Positions 1-6,309 of a stretch of DNA of 15,886 nucleotides are shown here, piece after piece. The notes below the pieces were generated by a model, which made no database searches, was not told the DNA's origin, and saw nothing but the letters and a program-made list of their open reading frames with translations. The position numbers and the translations under genes are program-made. Origin of the DNA: SAR202 cluster bacterium AD-804-J14_MRT_500m (lineage in GTDB: Bacteria > Chloroflexota > Dehalococcoidia > UBA3495 > GCA-2712585); assembly GCA_009391275.1 (NCBI GenBank), contig VEXF01000035.1, positions 1 to 15,886 of the forward strand. The letters run 5' to 3'. The stretch's first letter is position 1. Each line of letters opens with the position of its first letter.

Positions 1-112
1 TAGCTATGTATTCCCCAGATGGAGCTAAAGTGCCTATATGTTCCAGTGTATCTTTGGATTTGATGACAATAAAGTGCCAGGGCTGACGATTGCGCTGGCT
101 CGGGGCCCATCG
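1..112 (-). repeat. Exact inverted copy of nitroreductase interior at contig edge
   Basis: The reverse complement of these 112 bases is identical to 3781-3892, inside the nitroreductase gene. Identity stops sharply at base 113. It encodes nitroreductase residues 34-70 (starting RWAPSQRNRQPWHF) in the same frame as the upstream aldehyde dehydrogenase. A perfect copy with no divergence, placed exactly at the contig edge, fits a fold-back chimera or assembly-graph end better than an old duplication. Confidence 0.9.
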
Positions 113-1510
113 AGCTCCAACCCCGGACGCTTTTGTGCCGCCAAATGGCAGGTGAACCTCTCCACCAAGTGTGGGTGAATTGATATGGACCATTCCTGCT
201 TCCACTTGGTTGACGTACTGGAATCCCTTGTTTAAGTCTTGTGTGTAAATCGATGAAGATAAGCCGAACTTAACACTGTTTGCTAGCCTAATTGCGTCAT
301 CTAAGTCATTTGCTTTAAAAACTGTTAACACTGGTCCGAATATCTCCTCTTGGGCGATTCGCATATCTTCTTGTACGTCTACGAATATAGTAGGCTCTAC
401 GTAATAACCGCCTTGGAATTCTGGACCGTCGAGCCCGCGACCCCCATAGGCGAGCTTGGCTCCTTCTTCTGTCCCAATGCCTATGTATTCTAGAATTTTA
501 CTGTACTGAGATTCGCTTGCTGTGGGGCTAACGTCAATCCCGTCTAACATGCCATCGCCGATTTTGAGTTGGCTGGTTTGTCGGATTAATTCTTCAATGA
601 AAGGTTCGTAGATGGATTCCTCGACTATAACCCGACTGGTGGCAGTGCACCTTTGGCCAGTGGATCCGAATGCCCCTTGTACGATCCCGCCAAGGGTTTT
701 ATCGATATCGGCATCGGCCAATACAATCACAGCGTTCTTGCCGCCCATCTCGCACTGGACTTTTTTTAGGCTTTCTGCTGCTTGAGCATATAGACGGGTT
801 CCTATTTCCGTGGATCCGGTAAATGAGATGCCGTTTACCTTAGGGTGGTTAACTAGACTATCACCAACTGATGCGCCTGGTCCCGTGACAATATTCAACA
901 CTCCAGGAGGAAGGCCAGCCTCTTCGAATAATTTCACTAATTTGATGGCGGTGAGAGGCGTTGATGAAGCTGGTTTGAATACTAGTGTGTTGCCACATAC
1001 AAGAGCTGGAGCGATTTTCCACGCAGGGATAGCTAAAGGAAAATTCCAAGGTGTGATGATTGCAACTACCCCGAGCGGTCTACGTGTAGTGTATGCGATA
1101 GTGTTGGTCATTTCGGACGGGGTGGTATATCCAAATAAACGCCGTCCTTCTCCGGCAGCATATTCGATGATGTTCATCGAACGTTTGACTTCTCCCATGG
1201 CGTCGGCGTAGGTTTTGCCTTCTTCCATGGTTATGGATTTAGCGAATTCATCTTGGCGATCCCTGAGTAGCTCATAAGCTTTGTATAGCACACTGCCTCG
1301 TTGAGGAGCCGGTGTGTTGGCCCAGCCTTCTAACGCTGCGTGCGCCGCGTCCACTGCGGCACAGGCATCTTCCACAATTGCGGCTTGTACAATTCCTATG
1401 GTTTGGGTGGAATGAGCTGGATTTGTAACAGGATATGTACGCCCGGAGACCGAGTCTATCCAGCGGCCGTTGAGAAAGAGTTGGTGAGTTGGAACTTGAC
1501 CTTCGTTCAT
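1..1510 (-). CDS. Aldehyde dehydrogenase family protein, 3' end lost at a chimeric junction
   Basis: NAD(P)-dependent oxidation of an aldehyde to a carboxylate is the family role. Seen: PWNFP with Asn156, the general base in EMGGKN (Glu254), the nucleophile in GQRCTA (Cys288), EEIFGPV, and the C-terminal PFGGTKASGVGAR. GQRCTATSR and PFGGTKASGVG resemble alpha-ketoglutarate-semialdehyde (2,5-dioxovalerate) dehydrogenases, but the substrate cannot be fixed from sequence. The start is an ATG with GGAGG six bases upstream. Real dehydrogenase covers 113-1510 (466 codons). The family normally continues about 15-25 residues past this point. Instead the frame enters nitroreductase sequence (bases 1-112) and runs off the window. 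The fused tail is probably not biological; the dehydrogenase call itself is firm. Confidence 0.92.
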   Translation of the reverse strand, partial: MNEGQVPTHQLFLNGRWIDSVSGRTYPVTNPAHSTQTIGIVQAAIVEDACAAVDAAHAALEGWANTPAPQRGSVLYKAYELLRDRQDEFAKSITMEEGKTYADAMGEVKRSMNIIEYAAGEGRRLFGYTTPSEMTNTIAYTTRRPLGVVAIITPWNFPLAIPAWKIAPALVCGNTLVFKPASSTPLTAIKLVKLFEEAGLPPGVLNIVTGPGASVGDSLVNHPKVNGISFTGSTEIGTRLYAQAAESLKKVQCEMGGKNAVIVLADADIDKTLGGIVQGAFGSTGQRCTATSRVIVEESIYEPFIEELIRQTSQLKIGDGMLDGIDVSPTASESQYSKILEYIGIGTEEGAKLAYGGRGLDGPEFQGGYYVEPTIFVDVQEDMRIAQEEIFGPVLTVFKANDLDDAIRLANSVKFGLSSSIYTQDLNKGFQYVNQVEAGMVHINSPTLGGEVHLPFGGTKASGVGARWAPSQRNRQPWHFIVIKSKDTLEHIGTLAPSGEYIA

Positions 1511-1906
1511 ATGACGCCTCCGCATGATGATGTTGCCTAGCGTAGCATCGCCTATATACAGGGGCAAGGGTGTTCCTATTCTAGTGTCACTGGTATGGTC
1601 AAGTTATAATTAGCGGTACCCTTCGCGTTTCGGGATCCTTTGAATTCACAACGCGGGGTTAATGCAGATTGAAATCGCTTAGTAGGGATAACAACTTTTA
1701 TAAGTGTATCGTGAGGCTGGGAACGTTGCTTGACTTGATTGAAAGATGGAGTTGCATAGTGTGCGTTGGTGGTAATAGTGACGCTCATAAATAGGTATTA
1801 CACAATTAGGCATACCTGCGTTTGGAAACCTCTTTCGTTCCAGACCTATGAGAAATCCTCGTCTGACATTAGTGTCATGATACGGTTCGTCGGGAGGATA
1901 TATCAC
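1511..1906. other. Intergenic stretch without a convincing gene
   Basis: About 400 bases between the divergent aldehyde dehydrogenase and AlaX genes. A 70-codon minus-strand frame (1576-1788) is open, but it has no ribosome site and no recognisable family, so I do not call it. The stretch must hold promoters for both neighbours, though I see no clear -35/-10 pair. A short palindrome near 1864 is listed separately. No tRNA or other RNA gene is apparent. Confidence 0.5.
1864..1877. promoter_or_regulatory. Possible operator palindrome TGACA-TTAG-TGTCA
   Basis: Two perfect 5-base arms (TGACA and TGTCA) flank TTAG, about 50 bases upstream of the AlaX start. Symmetry of this size is typical of dimeric repressor sites but can occur by chance, and no regulator gene is nearby. 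Confidence 0.25.
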
Positions 1907-1924
1907 ATGGAATCGGAGGCATGA
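1907..1924 (+). other. Five-codon micro-ORF just upstream of AlaX
   Basis: An ATG preceded by GGAGG encodes MESEA and a TGA. The stop lies one base before the AlaX ATG, and the AlaX ribosome site (CGGAGG) lies inside the micro-ORF. Two ribosome sites in tandem could couple initiation at AlaX, but the ORF may also be fortuitous. Confidence 0.25.
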
Positions 1925-1925
1925 T

Positions 1926-2648
1926 ATGACCGAGGCTTTATATCACGTTGATAGTTACGCTACAGAGTTTGATGCCGTTGTGGATCATGTCACTGATACA
2001 GGCGTGGTTTTAAACCGGACAACTTTCTATCCTGGTGGAGGTGGTCAGCCTTCGGATACCGGGTGGTTGAAAATCAACGATTTCCGATATCGTGTTACAC
2101 GCGTCATTGGGAGAGGAGGTCTCACAGTACATGAGATCCAAGATAATGACATCACATCTGGGGATCTAGTAAACGGTGTGATCGACTGGGAACGGCGCTA
2201 CCAACTAATGCGCACTCACACAGCGTTGCATATCCTCTGTGGAGTGATCTGGAGGGATTTTGGGGTGCAAGTGACAGGTGGAGATATGAAGCCACTGGAG
2301 GCCCGCATGGATTTTGAGATGGAAAGCATGAGCTCTGATTTTGCCGAAGAGGTAGAAAAGTTGATCAATCGTGAGGTGGAATCTGAACGTTCGGTGGAGA
2401 CGAGGAACCTCCCTCGGAAGGAAGCTTTTCAAATCCCCGATTTGATCCGAACAAAGATAAATCTTTTGCCTGAAAAAATAAACGAAGTGCGGATTGTAGA
2501 TTTAGTAGGACTTGACCTTCAAGCAGATGGCGGGACTCACGTAGCAAATACTCGAGAAGTTGGGTACATTCGCGTAGTTGGTCATGAAAGTAAGGGGCGT
2601 ATTAACAAGAGACTTAGGATCGCCTTGGAATCTGCTGATATTGGCTAA
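1926..2648 (+). CDS. Alanyl-tRNA editing protein (AlaX family)
   Basis: This is a free-standing homologue of the AlaRS editing domain. The family hydrolyses mischarged Ser-tRNA(Ala) (and Gly-tRNA(Ala)) in the cytoplasm. Seen in 240 residues: the N-terminal glycine-rich segment FYPGGGGQPSDTG (34-46), typical of the longer AlaX forms; the zinc motif HTALH (His98, His102); and the second metal segment ADGGTHVANTREVG. His205 of that segment is in place, but the usual Cys of a CxxxH pair is Asp201. The start ATG has GGAGG six bases upstream. The DUF429 gene follows after 17 bases on the same strand, so the two are probably co-transcribed. Family assignment is firm; exact subclass is not. Confidence 0.92.
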   Translation: MTEALYHVDSYATEFDAVVDHVTDTGVVLNRTTFYPGGGGQPSDTGWLKINDFRYRVTRVIGRGGLTVHEIQDNDITSGDLVNGVIDWERRYQLMRTHTALHILCGVIWRDFGVQVTGGDMKPLEARMDFEMESMSSDFAEEVEKLINREVESERSVETRNLPRKEAFQIPDLIRTKINLLPEKINEVRIVDLVGLDLQADGGTHVANTREVGYIRVVGHESKGRINKRLRIALESADIG

Positions 2649-2665
2649 AACATTCAGAGGTTGGT

Positions 2666-3526
2666 GTGTCTGAGCATTTTCTTGGGATAGATGTGGGTTA
2701 TTCCGGTACGCGCAAATCTACCGGCTTGTGTCTTATAAATGTAGACGGTCAGGTGGTAAGTTGGAATTTGCTCAACGTTGGTACCGAAGATCATATACGT
2801 ATGAACAACCTAAAATATCTTATACCTAGGGGATCGATATTGGAGGGAGTAGCTATCGATGGTCCACTCGTTTCTGGGTTGAACTTAGTGAATCATTATC
2901 GTACGTCTGATGCATTGCTTTCCAGAGGGGTGTTCCGCTTTCGTGGTAAGCCTGGTCAAACTAATATTCCTTCGGGCCAGTTGCTACATCAACATGCAAC
3001 CAAACTAGCTAAACTCGTGCTTAATATGGAAACGGAGGGTTATTTATCGATTTCCCGGTCGACCCATAATAATCCTGTGAAATCACAACGAATTTTGGAA
3101 GCCTTCCCTAATGCTTTTCTTGCGGTTCTCTTGAATGACACAGAATTTCCAGTATTGAAGCGAGATGCCTCAGATAGATTTTGGGAAATTGCAACCAATC
3201 AAGGGTATTTGGATAAGCTCCTCGAAATGCTTGTTCCCGGAGCGATTGCCGAGTCAACTTGGTCGCAAGTTTCAAATCACGATCATCGGGCTGCATTGGT
3301 GTGTGCACTTGCGGCATTGGCTGTAAGCAAAAATAGGTACGTAGCTATCGGCGACCCTGTGGATGGGGATATCTTTCTTCCTCCCTTGGAAATTTGGGGG
3401 ATAGGGAGTAGCAACGAACCGTGGGCACAGATTGAGCTTCTTCGTAATGTCAAACTGGTGCGTCAGAACAAAGGCAATCATCCTAATCATGAGAAAGCTC
3501 GATTACTTTTGGGAGGACAGTCTTGA
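2666..3526 (+). CDS. DUF429 domain protein (RNase H-like fold)
   Basis: A 286-residue protein of the DUF429 family, whose biochemical role is not established. Seen: N-terminal FLGIDVGYSG with Asp9, AIDGPL with Asp65, EAFPNAF (Glu145 onward), and near the C-terminus HDHRAALVCALAAL with Asp206. These spaced acidic residues fit an RNase H-like active site. Translation starts at GTG 2666, with AGAGG at a normal distance. It lies 17 bases after AlaX, and its TGA overlaps the TTG of a tiny downstream ORF. No signal peptide or membrane segment is visible, so a cytoplasmic location is likely. Function is unknown; nuclease or nucleotide-related activity would be a guess from fold alone. Confidence 0.82.
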   Translation: MSEHFLGIDVGYSGTRKSTGLCLINVDGQVVSWNLLNVGTEDHIRMNNLKYLIPRGSILEGVAIDGPLVSGLNLVNHYRTSDALLSRGVFRFRGKPGQTNIPSGQLLHQHATKLAKLVLNMETEGYLSISRSTHNNPVKSQRILEAFPNAFLAVLLNDTEFPVLKRDASDRFWEIATNQGYLDKLLEMLVPGAIAESTWSQVSNHDHRAALVCALAALAVSKNRYVAIGDPVDGDIFLPPLEIWGIGSSNEPWAQIELLRNVKLVRQNKGNHPNHEKARLLLGGQS

Positions 3527-3600
3527 GATTAGTTGATATTACTAGCCAGTTAGTTGGAATGGAGTGCCATGAATCTTCTGACAAACGGCTTGTGATTTAG
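3523..3600 (+). CDS. 25-residue ORF coupled to DUF429, possibly the 5' stub of a lost gene
   Basis: A TTG start overlaps the DUF429 stop (TTGA) and has GGGAGG at an ideal distance. It encodes MRLVDITSQLVGMECHESSD and six further codons before TAG at 3598. The initiation signals look like those of a real gene, but the product is only 25 residues and I recognise no family. It could be a small protein or the 5' stub of a gene deleted up to the nitroreductase upstream region. No other feature is seen in 3601-3681. Confidence 0.3.
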   Translation: MRLVDITSQLVGMECHESSDKRLVI

Positions 3601-3681
3601 TTCTATCGTTCGTTGTCGATTTGATAGTGCATCCAAATAGTCAATTCACTTCCAGCACAGTGAAATAACGGAGACGGAGAG

Positions 3682-4188
3682 ATGGACGTATATAAGGCTA
3701 TACGCAGCAGGGTGGCGGTAAGAGAATTCACCTCAGACATGGTCCCGGACCATGTGATTTGCAAAATTGTTCGAGCAGCACGATGGGCCCCGAGCCAGCG
3801 CAATCGTCAGCCCTGGCACTTTATTGTCATCAAATCCAAAGATACACTGGAACATATAGGCACTTTAGCTCCATCTGGGGAATACATAGCTACTGCGCCA
3901 ACTGCCATTGCTGTAATAATGTCTAACTCCAGAATGGCCCAATTTGACTCTGCCAGGGCTATTGAAAATATGATCCTCACTGCCTGGAGTGAGGGGATCG
4001 GGACATGTTACGTAGGAGGGATTGATAGGGAAGCCGTCAAACACATTCTTGGTGTTCCAAAGGAAATGGAACTCATTACTGTGATGCCATTCGGATTTCC
4101 AACTGATGCAGCGAAGACGTCGGGGAAACATCGCAAATCATTGTCAGAGATCGTTCACCAGGAACGGTTTGGCACTAGATATGTTTGA
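3682..4188 (+). CDS. Nitroreductase family protein
   Basis: A small 168-residue flavin-fold oxidoreductase. The family uses FMN and NAD(P)H to reduce nitro, quinone or related substrates. Seen: N-terminal AIRSRVAVREF, where the arginines at 8, 10 and 14 match the FMN-phosphate-binding start of the family; WAPSQRNRQPWHF (35-47), the conserved flavin-contacting segment; the helix AIENMILTAWSEGIGTCYVGG (94-114); and PFGFP (136-140) near the end. The length is at the short end of the family, but the hallmarks are all present. ATG has a purine-rich GGAGACGGAGAG just upstream. Its last 14 bases overlap the 3' end of the convergent methyltransferase. Residues 34-70 are duplicated in inverted orientation at the window's left edge. 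Substrate unknown. Confidence 0.88.
   Translation: MDVYKAIRSRVAVREFTSDMVPDHVICKIVRAARWAPSQRNRQPWHFIVIKSKDTLEHIGTLAPSGEYIATAPTAIAVIMSNSRMAQFDSARAIENMILTAWSEGIGTCYVGGIDREAVKHILGVPKEMELITVMPFGFPTDAAKTSGKHRKSLSEIVHQERFGTRYV
3781..3892 (+). repeat. Source copy of the 112-bp inverted repeat
   Basis: This segment sits in the uninterrupted nitroreductase reading frame and is therefore the native copy. Its exact reverse complement forms bases 1-112. Flanking bases at 3780 and 113 do not match, and the junction shares only a few bases (CGA, and AGC just before it in both genes). Confidence 0.9.
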
Positions 4189-4843
4189 TATTTTCCTGCT
4201 CCGGTTTTGAAGTAACAGTCGACTTTCTTCCAACAACAAGGAACATCGGATCGGTGTAATATCCCATCCAGCGACTCCTGTCTGCACTATATATGTCGTG
4301 GAATGCACGAGTCTGTTGGATATATGATTTTACGAGGGACATACGCTGTAAATCGTCACAAGCTTGCCATATTCGGACTGCTTTCGTCGGGAACATACGA
4401 TTGGAAAAGGTTATCACTAATGGCCCTCCGTCGGTCATTATCCGTGACACTTCCTTGAACACGTCTACAGGTTGGACCAGATACTGCACCGAAACTGTGA
4501 GGAGAGTCGCGTCAAAACTTTCGTCTTTGAAGGGCAATTTGGGGTTGATGTTTAGATCATGTACTACGTAACTGTCCAGTTGGGGATTATCTTCCATTTC
4601 AATTGCATTTAGTCCAAGCCCAATCATATTTTGTTTGCGTAATCCCTCTGGTAGATGGGACCGCCAGCTACTCATAAGATCTAAAATCCGCGGCTTGGTT
4701 GGAAGGACCTCTTGGAATATATCCCCGAGCAGCGCTATGGCTTCGTGATCAATGTGAGTCAGCAATCTAGGCTCGTTGTAAAAAAGAGAGTCGTCGCTCT
4801 CGTCCATTCGATCAAACGAACGGTCAGGGTATGCAGTCGACAT
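4175..4843 (-). CDS. Class I SAM-dependent methyltransferase (type 11-like), divergent motif I
   Basis: A 222-residue soluble protein. The middle follows the Rossmann methyltransferase order: RILDLMSSWRSHLP (52-65) in the motif I place, GLGLNAIEM (75-83), VVHDLN (93-98), LPFKDESFDATLLTVSVQYL (103-122), then DGGPLVITFSNRMFP. Motif I lacks the usual GxGxG and reads DLMSSW instead, so S-adenosylmethionine binding is inferred from the later motifs. Substrate unknown. ATG has no clear ribosome site. A good promoter lies just upstream and shares its -10 with the DsrE operon running the other way. Its 3' end overlaps nitroreductase by 14 bases. Regulation together with the DsrE genes is plausible from the shared promoter. 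Confidence 0.78.
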   Translation of the reverse strand: MSTAYPDRSFDRMDESDDSLFYNEPRLLTHIDHEAIALLGDIFQEVLPTKPRILDLMSSWRSHLPEGLRKQNMIGLGLNAIEMEDNPQLDSYVVHDLNINPKLPFKDESFDATLLTVSVQYLVQPVDVFKEVSRIMTDGGPLVITFSNRMFPTKAVRIWQACDDLQRMSLVKSYIQQTRAFHDIYSADRSRWMGYYTDPMFLVVGRKSTVTSKPEQENIKHI

Positions 4844-4862
4844 TTATATGCTCAATTCTTAT

Positions 4863-4891
4863 TTGACGCCATTTTTTTTGCAAATTATAAT
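4863..4891 (+). promoter_or_regulatory. Sigma70-type promoter for the DsrE triplet
   Basis: TTGACG (4863-4868), a 17-base spacer containing eight T in a row, and a perfect TATAAT (4886-4891). The predicted transcript starts near 4898, leaving a leader of about 75 bases before the TTG start at 4973, which has a GGAGG site. Confidence 0.6.
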
Positions 4892-4911
4892 CCCTCATAT
4901 GGATGTGTCAT
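4884..4911 (-). promoter_or_regulatory. Divergent promoter for the methyltransferase sharing the same -10
   Basis: Read on the minus strand: ATGACA (4911-4906), a 16-base spacer, and TATAAT (4889-4884). The leader to the methyltransferase ATG would be about 35 bases. The -10 of both strands is the one self-complementary octamer ATTATAAT at 4884-4891. Confidence 0.5.
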
Positions 4912-4972
4912 AGGCCAGATCTGATTGTTTCTAGTCGGGACTCTGACATGGGCGTGATATCGGAGGTTTGAG

Positions 4973-5305
4973 TTGTCTACGTACGTTTTGATTGAATCAA
5001 GAGATCCTTTCGAATATGGTGATAGTAGATACATGTATCATATGGCCAACGATCTGGCTCGGAAAGGTAACGATGTAATTCTGTTTCTGATACAAAACGG
5101 AGTTCTTACTACGAGGAGTGGCGTAAAAAATAACCCCCTGGCCGAATTATCAAGCTCGTCAGGAGTGAGAGTGTTAGCTGATGAGTTTTCTCTCAGAGAA
5201 CGTGGCATTTTACGATCCGGCTTAGTAGACGGCGTTACTGTTTCTGATGTGGATAGTTTGGTTGATTTTCTAGTACAAGATGACACTAAAATCGTGTGGC
5301 ATTAA
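4973..5305 (+). CDS. DsrE-family protein 1 (no cysteine)
   Basis: A 110-residue DsrE/DsrF-like protein. In this family, subunits form multimers that pass sulfur as a cysteine persulfide in DsrEFH and TusBCD systems. Seen: a beta-alpha start (TYVLIESRDPFEYGDSRYMY), LARKGNDVILFLIQNGVL (28-45), then the LADEFSLRERGI segment where active members carry cysteine. Here the position is Asp/Ser and the whole protein has no Cys, so it is probably a structural or regulatory subunit. It ends in IVWH, much like protein 3 (IWHW), and both share ERGI then VDGV, so the two look like duplicates. TTG start with GGAGG at ideal spacing. First gene of a three-gene operon. Confidence 0.8.
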   Translation: MSTYVLIESRDPFEYGDSRYMYHMANDLARKGNDVILFLIQNGVLTTRSGVKNNPLAELSSSSGVRVLADEFSLRERGILRSGLVDGVTVSDVDSLVDFLVQDDTKIVWH

Positions 5306-5314
5306 GGAGGAACG

Positions 5315-5704
5315 ATGGCAACACTAACAATTGCATTAATGGATCCCCCGTTCGAGTCAGAGACATCGACAACGGCGTTGCGAATTGTTGATGCTGCGGT
5401 TCGAAAAGGGCATCGGGTAAACGTATTTGCTTATGAGGGTGCGGTAAGTCTTACCCTGAAAGATCAGGCGGCTCATCCTAACCCGGTTAAAGGGACCTCC
5501 GCTGAGGAAGAGGATCATCCCAGTACTGCCAAATTCATTGGCGGTTTGCTTGCCACTGAGGCGGTGGATTGGATTAACTGCGGGCTATGCGTAGATGAAC
5601 GCGGTGCGGGAAATTTGATTGATGGAGCGCGTCGAGGTACTCCTGCCGATCTTCTAAAATGGTCTCAGGAAAGTGACAATACTTTGATTATTGGTACGAA
5701 ATAG
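5315..5704 (+). CDS. DsrE-family protein 2, the cysteine-bearing member
   Basis: A 129-residue DsrE-like protein and the likely sulfur carrier of the trio. Seen: N-terminal TIALMDPPFESE, KGHRVNVFAYEGAV (31-44), then a variable loop rich in Pro and Glu (about 52-70), then INCGLCVDERGAG with Cys89 and Cys92. In DsrE and TusD the matching loop carries the persulfide-forming Cys. ERG followed by IDGARRGTPADLLKWS aligns with the ERGI...VDGV stretch of both neighbours. ATG follows the previous stop by nine bases with an AAGGAGGAACG ribosome site, so coexpression is near certain. Acceptor and donor are unknown. No other sulfur-oxidation gene (dsrAB, dsrC, tusA) is present in the window. Confidence 0.85.
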   Translation: MATLTIALMDPPFESETSTTALRIVDAAVRKGHRVNVFAYEGAVSLTLKDQAAHPNPVKGTSAEEEDHPSTAKFIGGLLATEAVDWINCGLCVDERGAGNLIDGARRGTPADLLKWSQESDNTLIIGTK

Positions 5705-5713
5705 GAGGGTTTC

Positions 5714-6097
5714 ATGACAAAGATACTTTCGATTGCTGAGAGAGCTTACCATGGCACCCTTGAAGAACAGGATGACACGATCCTGTGGATGTCACACATA
5801 CTCAAAAATTCTGGCGCAGACATATCAGTATTGTTGCGCTCCAATGCGGTGAACTATGCGGTTAAGGGGCAAGATGCAAGCGGGGTTGTTATCGGGGGAA
5901 TTCCTTTGTCGAATCCGCCAAAATTAGATGAAGATGTGAGCAGTCTGGTAGCTGCCGGTGTAGAGACTTACGCCGTAACGGAAGATATTGAGGAAAGAGG
6001 CATTAGCCACAGCGAGATTGTAGATGGGGTTAAGCTTGTCAAACAGAGTGAGTTGGCTGATCTGTTTGAAGCCCATGATTCAATCTGGCATTGGTAG
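5714..6097 (+). CDS. DsrE-family protein 3 (no cysteine)
   Basis: The third DsrE-like protein, 127 residues. Seen: start KILSIAERAYHGTLEEQDDTI, ILKNSGADISVLLRSNAVNYA (29-49), a glycine-rich loop near 52-62, and TEDIEERGISHSEIVDGV where the catalytic loop would be. There is no Cys anywhere, as in protein 1, and both end in an aromatic/His tail (SIWHW). The ATG is nine bases after protein 2's stop and has AGGAGG upstream. An intrinsic terminator 34 bases past the stop closes the operon. By analogy with DsrE2F2H2 and TusB2C2D2 it may be a non-catalytic subunit of a heteromer with protein 2. The analogy is inferred, not shown. Confidence 0.8.
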   Translation: MTKILSIAERAYHGTLEEQDDTILWMSHILKNSGADISVLLRSNAVNYAVKGQDASGVVIGGIPLSNPPKLDEDVSSLVAAGVETYAVTEDIEERGISHSEIVDGVKLVKQSELADLFEAHDSIWHW

Positions 6098-6131
6098 GTT
6101 TGCGGAAGACTAGATGATTCTGTGAGAATTG

Positions 6132-6166
6132 GCGCCTGGGTTCAGATTTCCCGGGCGCTTTGACTT
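6132..6166 (+). terminator. Intrinsic terminator of the DsrE operon
   Basis: GCGCCTGGG (6132-6140) pairs with CCCGGGCGC (6150-6158), nine pairs including one G-U, around a nine-base loop. A T-rich tail (TTTGACTTTATT) follows. It starts 34 bases after the third DsrE gene and argues that the aminotransferase downstream has its own promoter. Confidence 0.75.
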
Positions 6167-6309
6167 TATTGGGAATTTGCAGTCTAACTGGCAGGGCCGA
6201 GCTTGCATTTGCGAAATATCATTCGCTTGGGTTTCGTTTGCAGGTAGCTGGACTTGTATTGGAAGTTTTCTCGGATATCATGATTACTGAAACCAATAGG
6301 GGGACACAG

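Noticed and set aside
810..1211. Plus-strand open frame of 133 codons opposite the aldehyde dehydrogenase
   Set aside because: It lies wholly inside the dehydrogenase on the other strand, has no ribosome site and no recognisable family; it mirrors the coding strand.
1576..1788. 70-codon minus-strand ORF between aldehyde dehydrogenase and AlaX
   Set aside because: No ribosome site and no family or domain pattern. Kept only as a note in the intergenic entry.
6160..6309. 50-codon upstream extension of the class V aminotransferase
   Set aside because: It starts one base after the hairpin inside the terminator T-tract, has no homology to the family N-terminus, and the TTG at 6310 has a good AGGGGG site.
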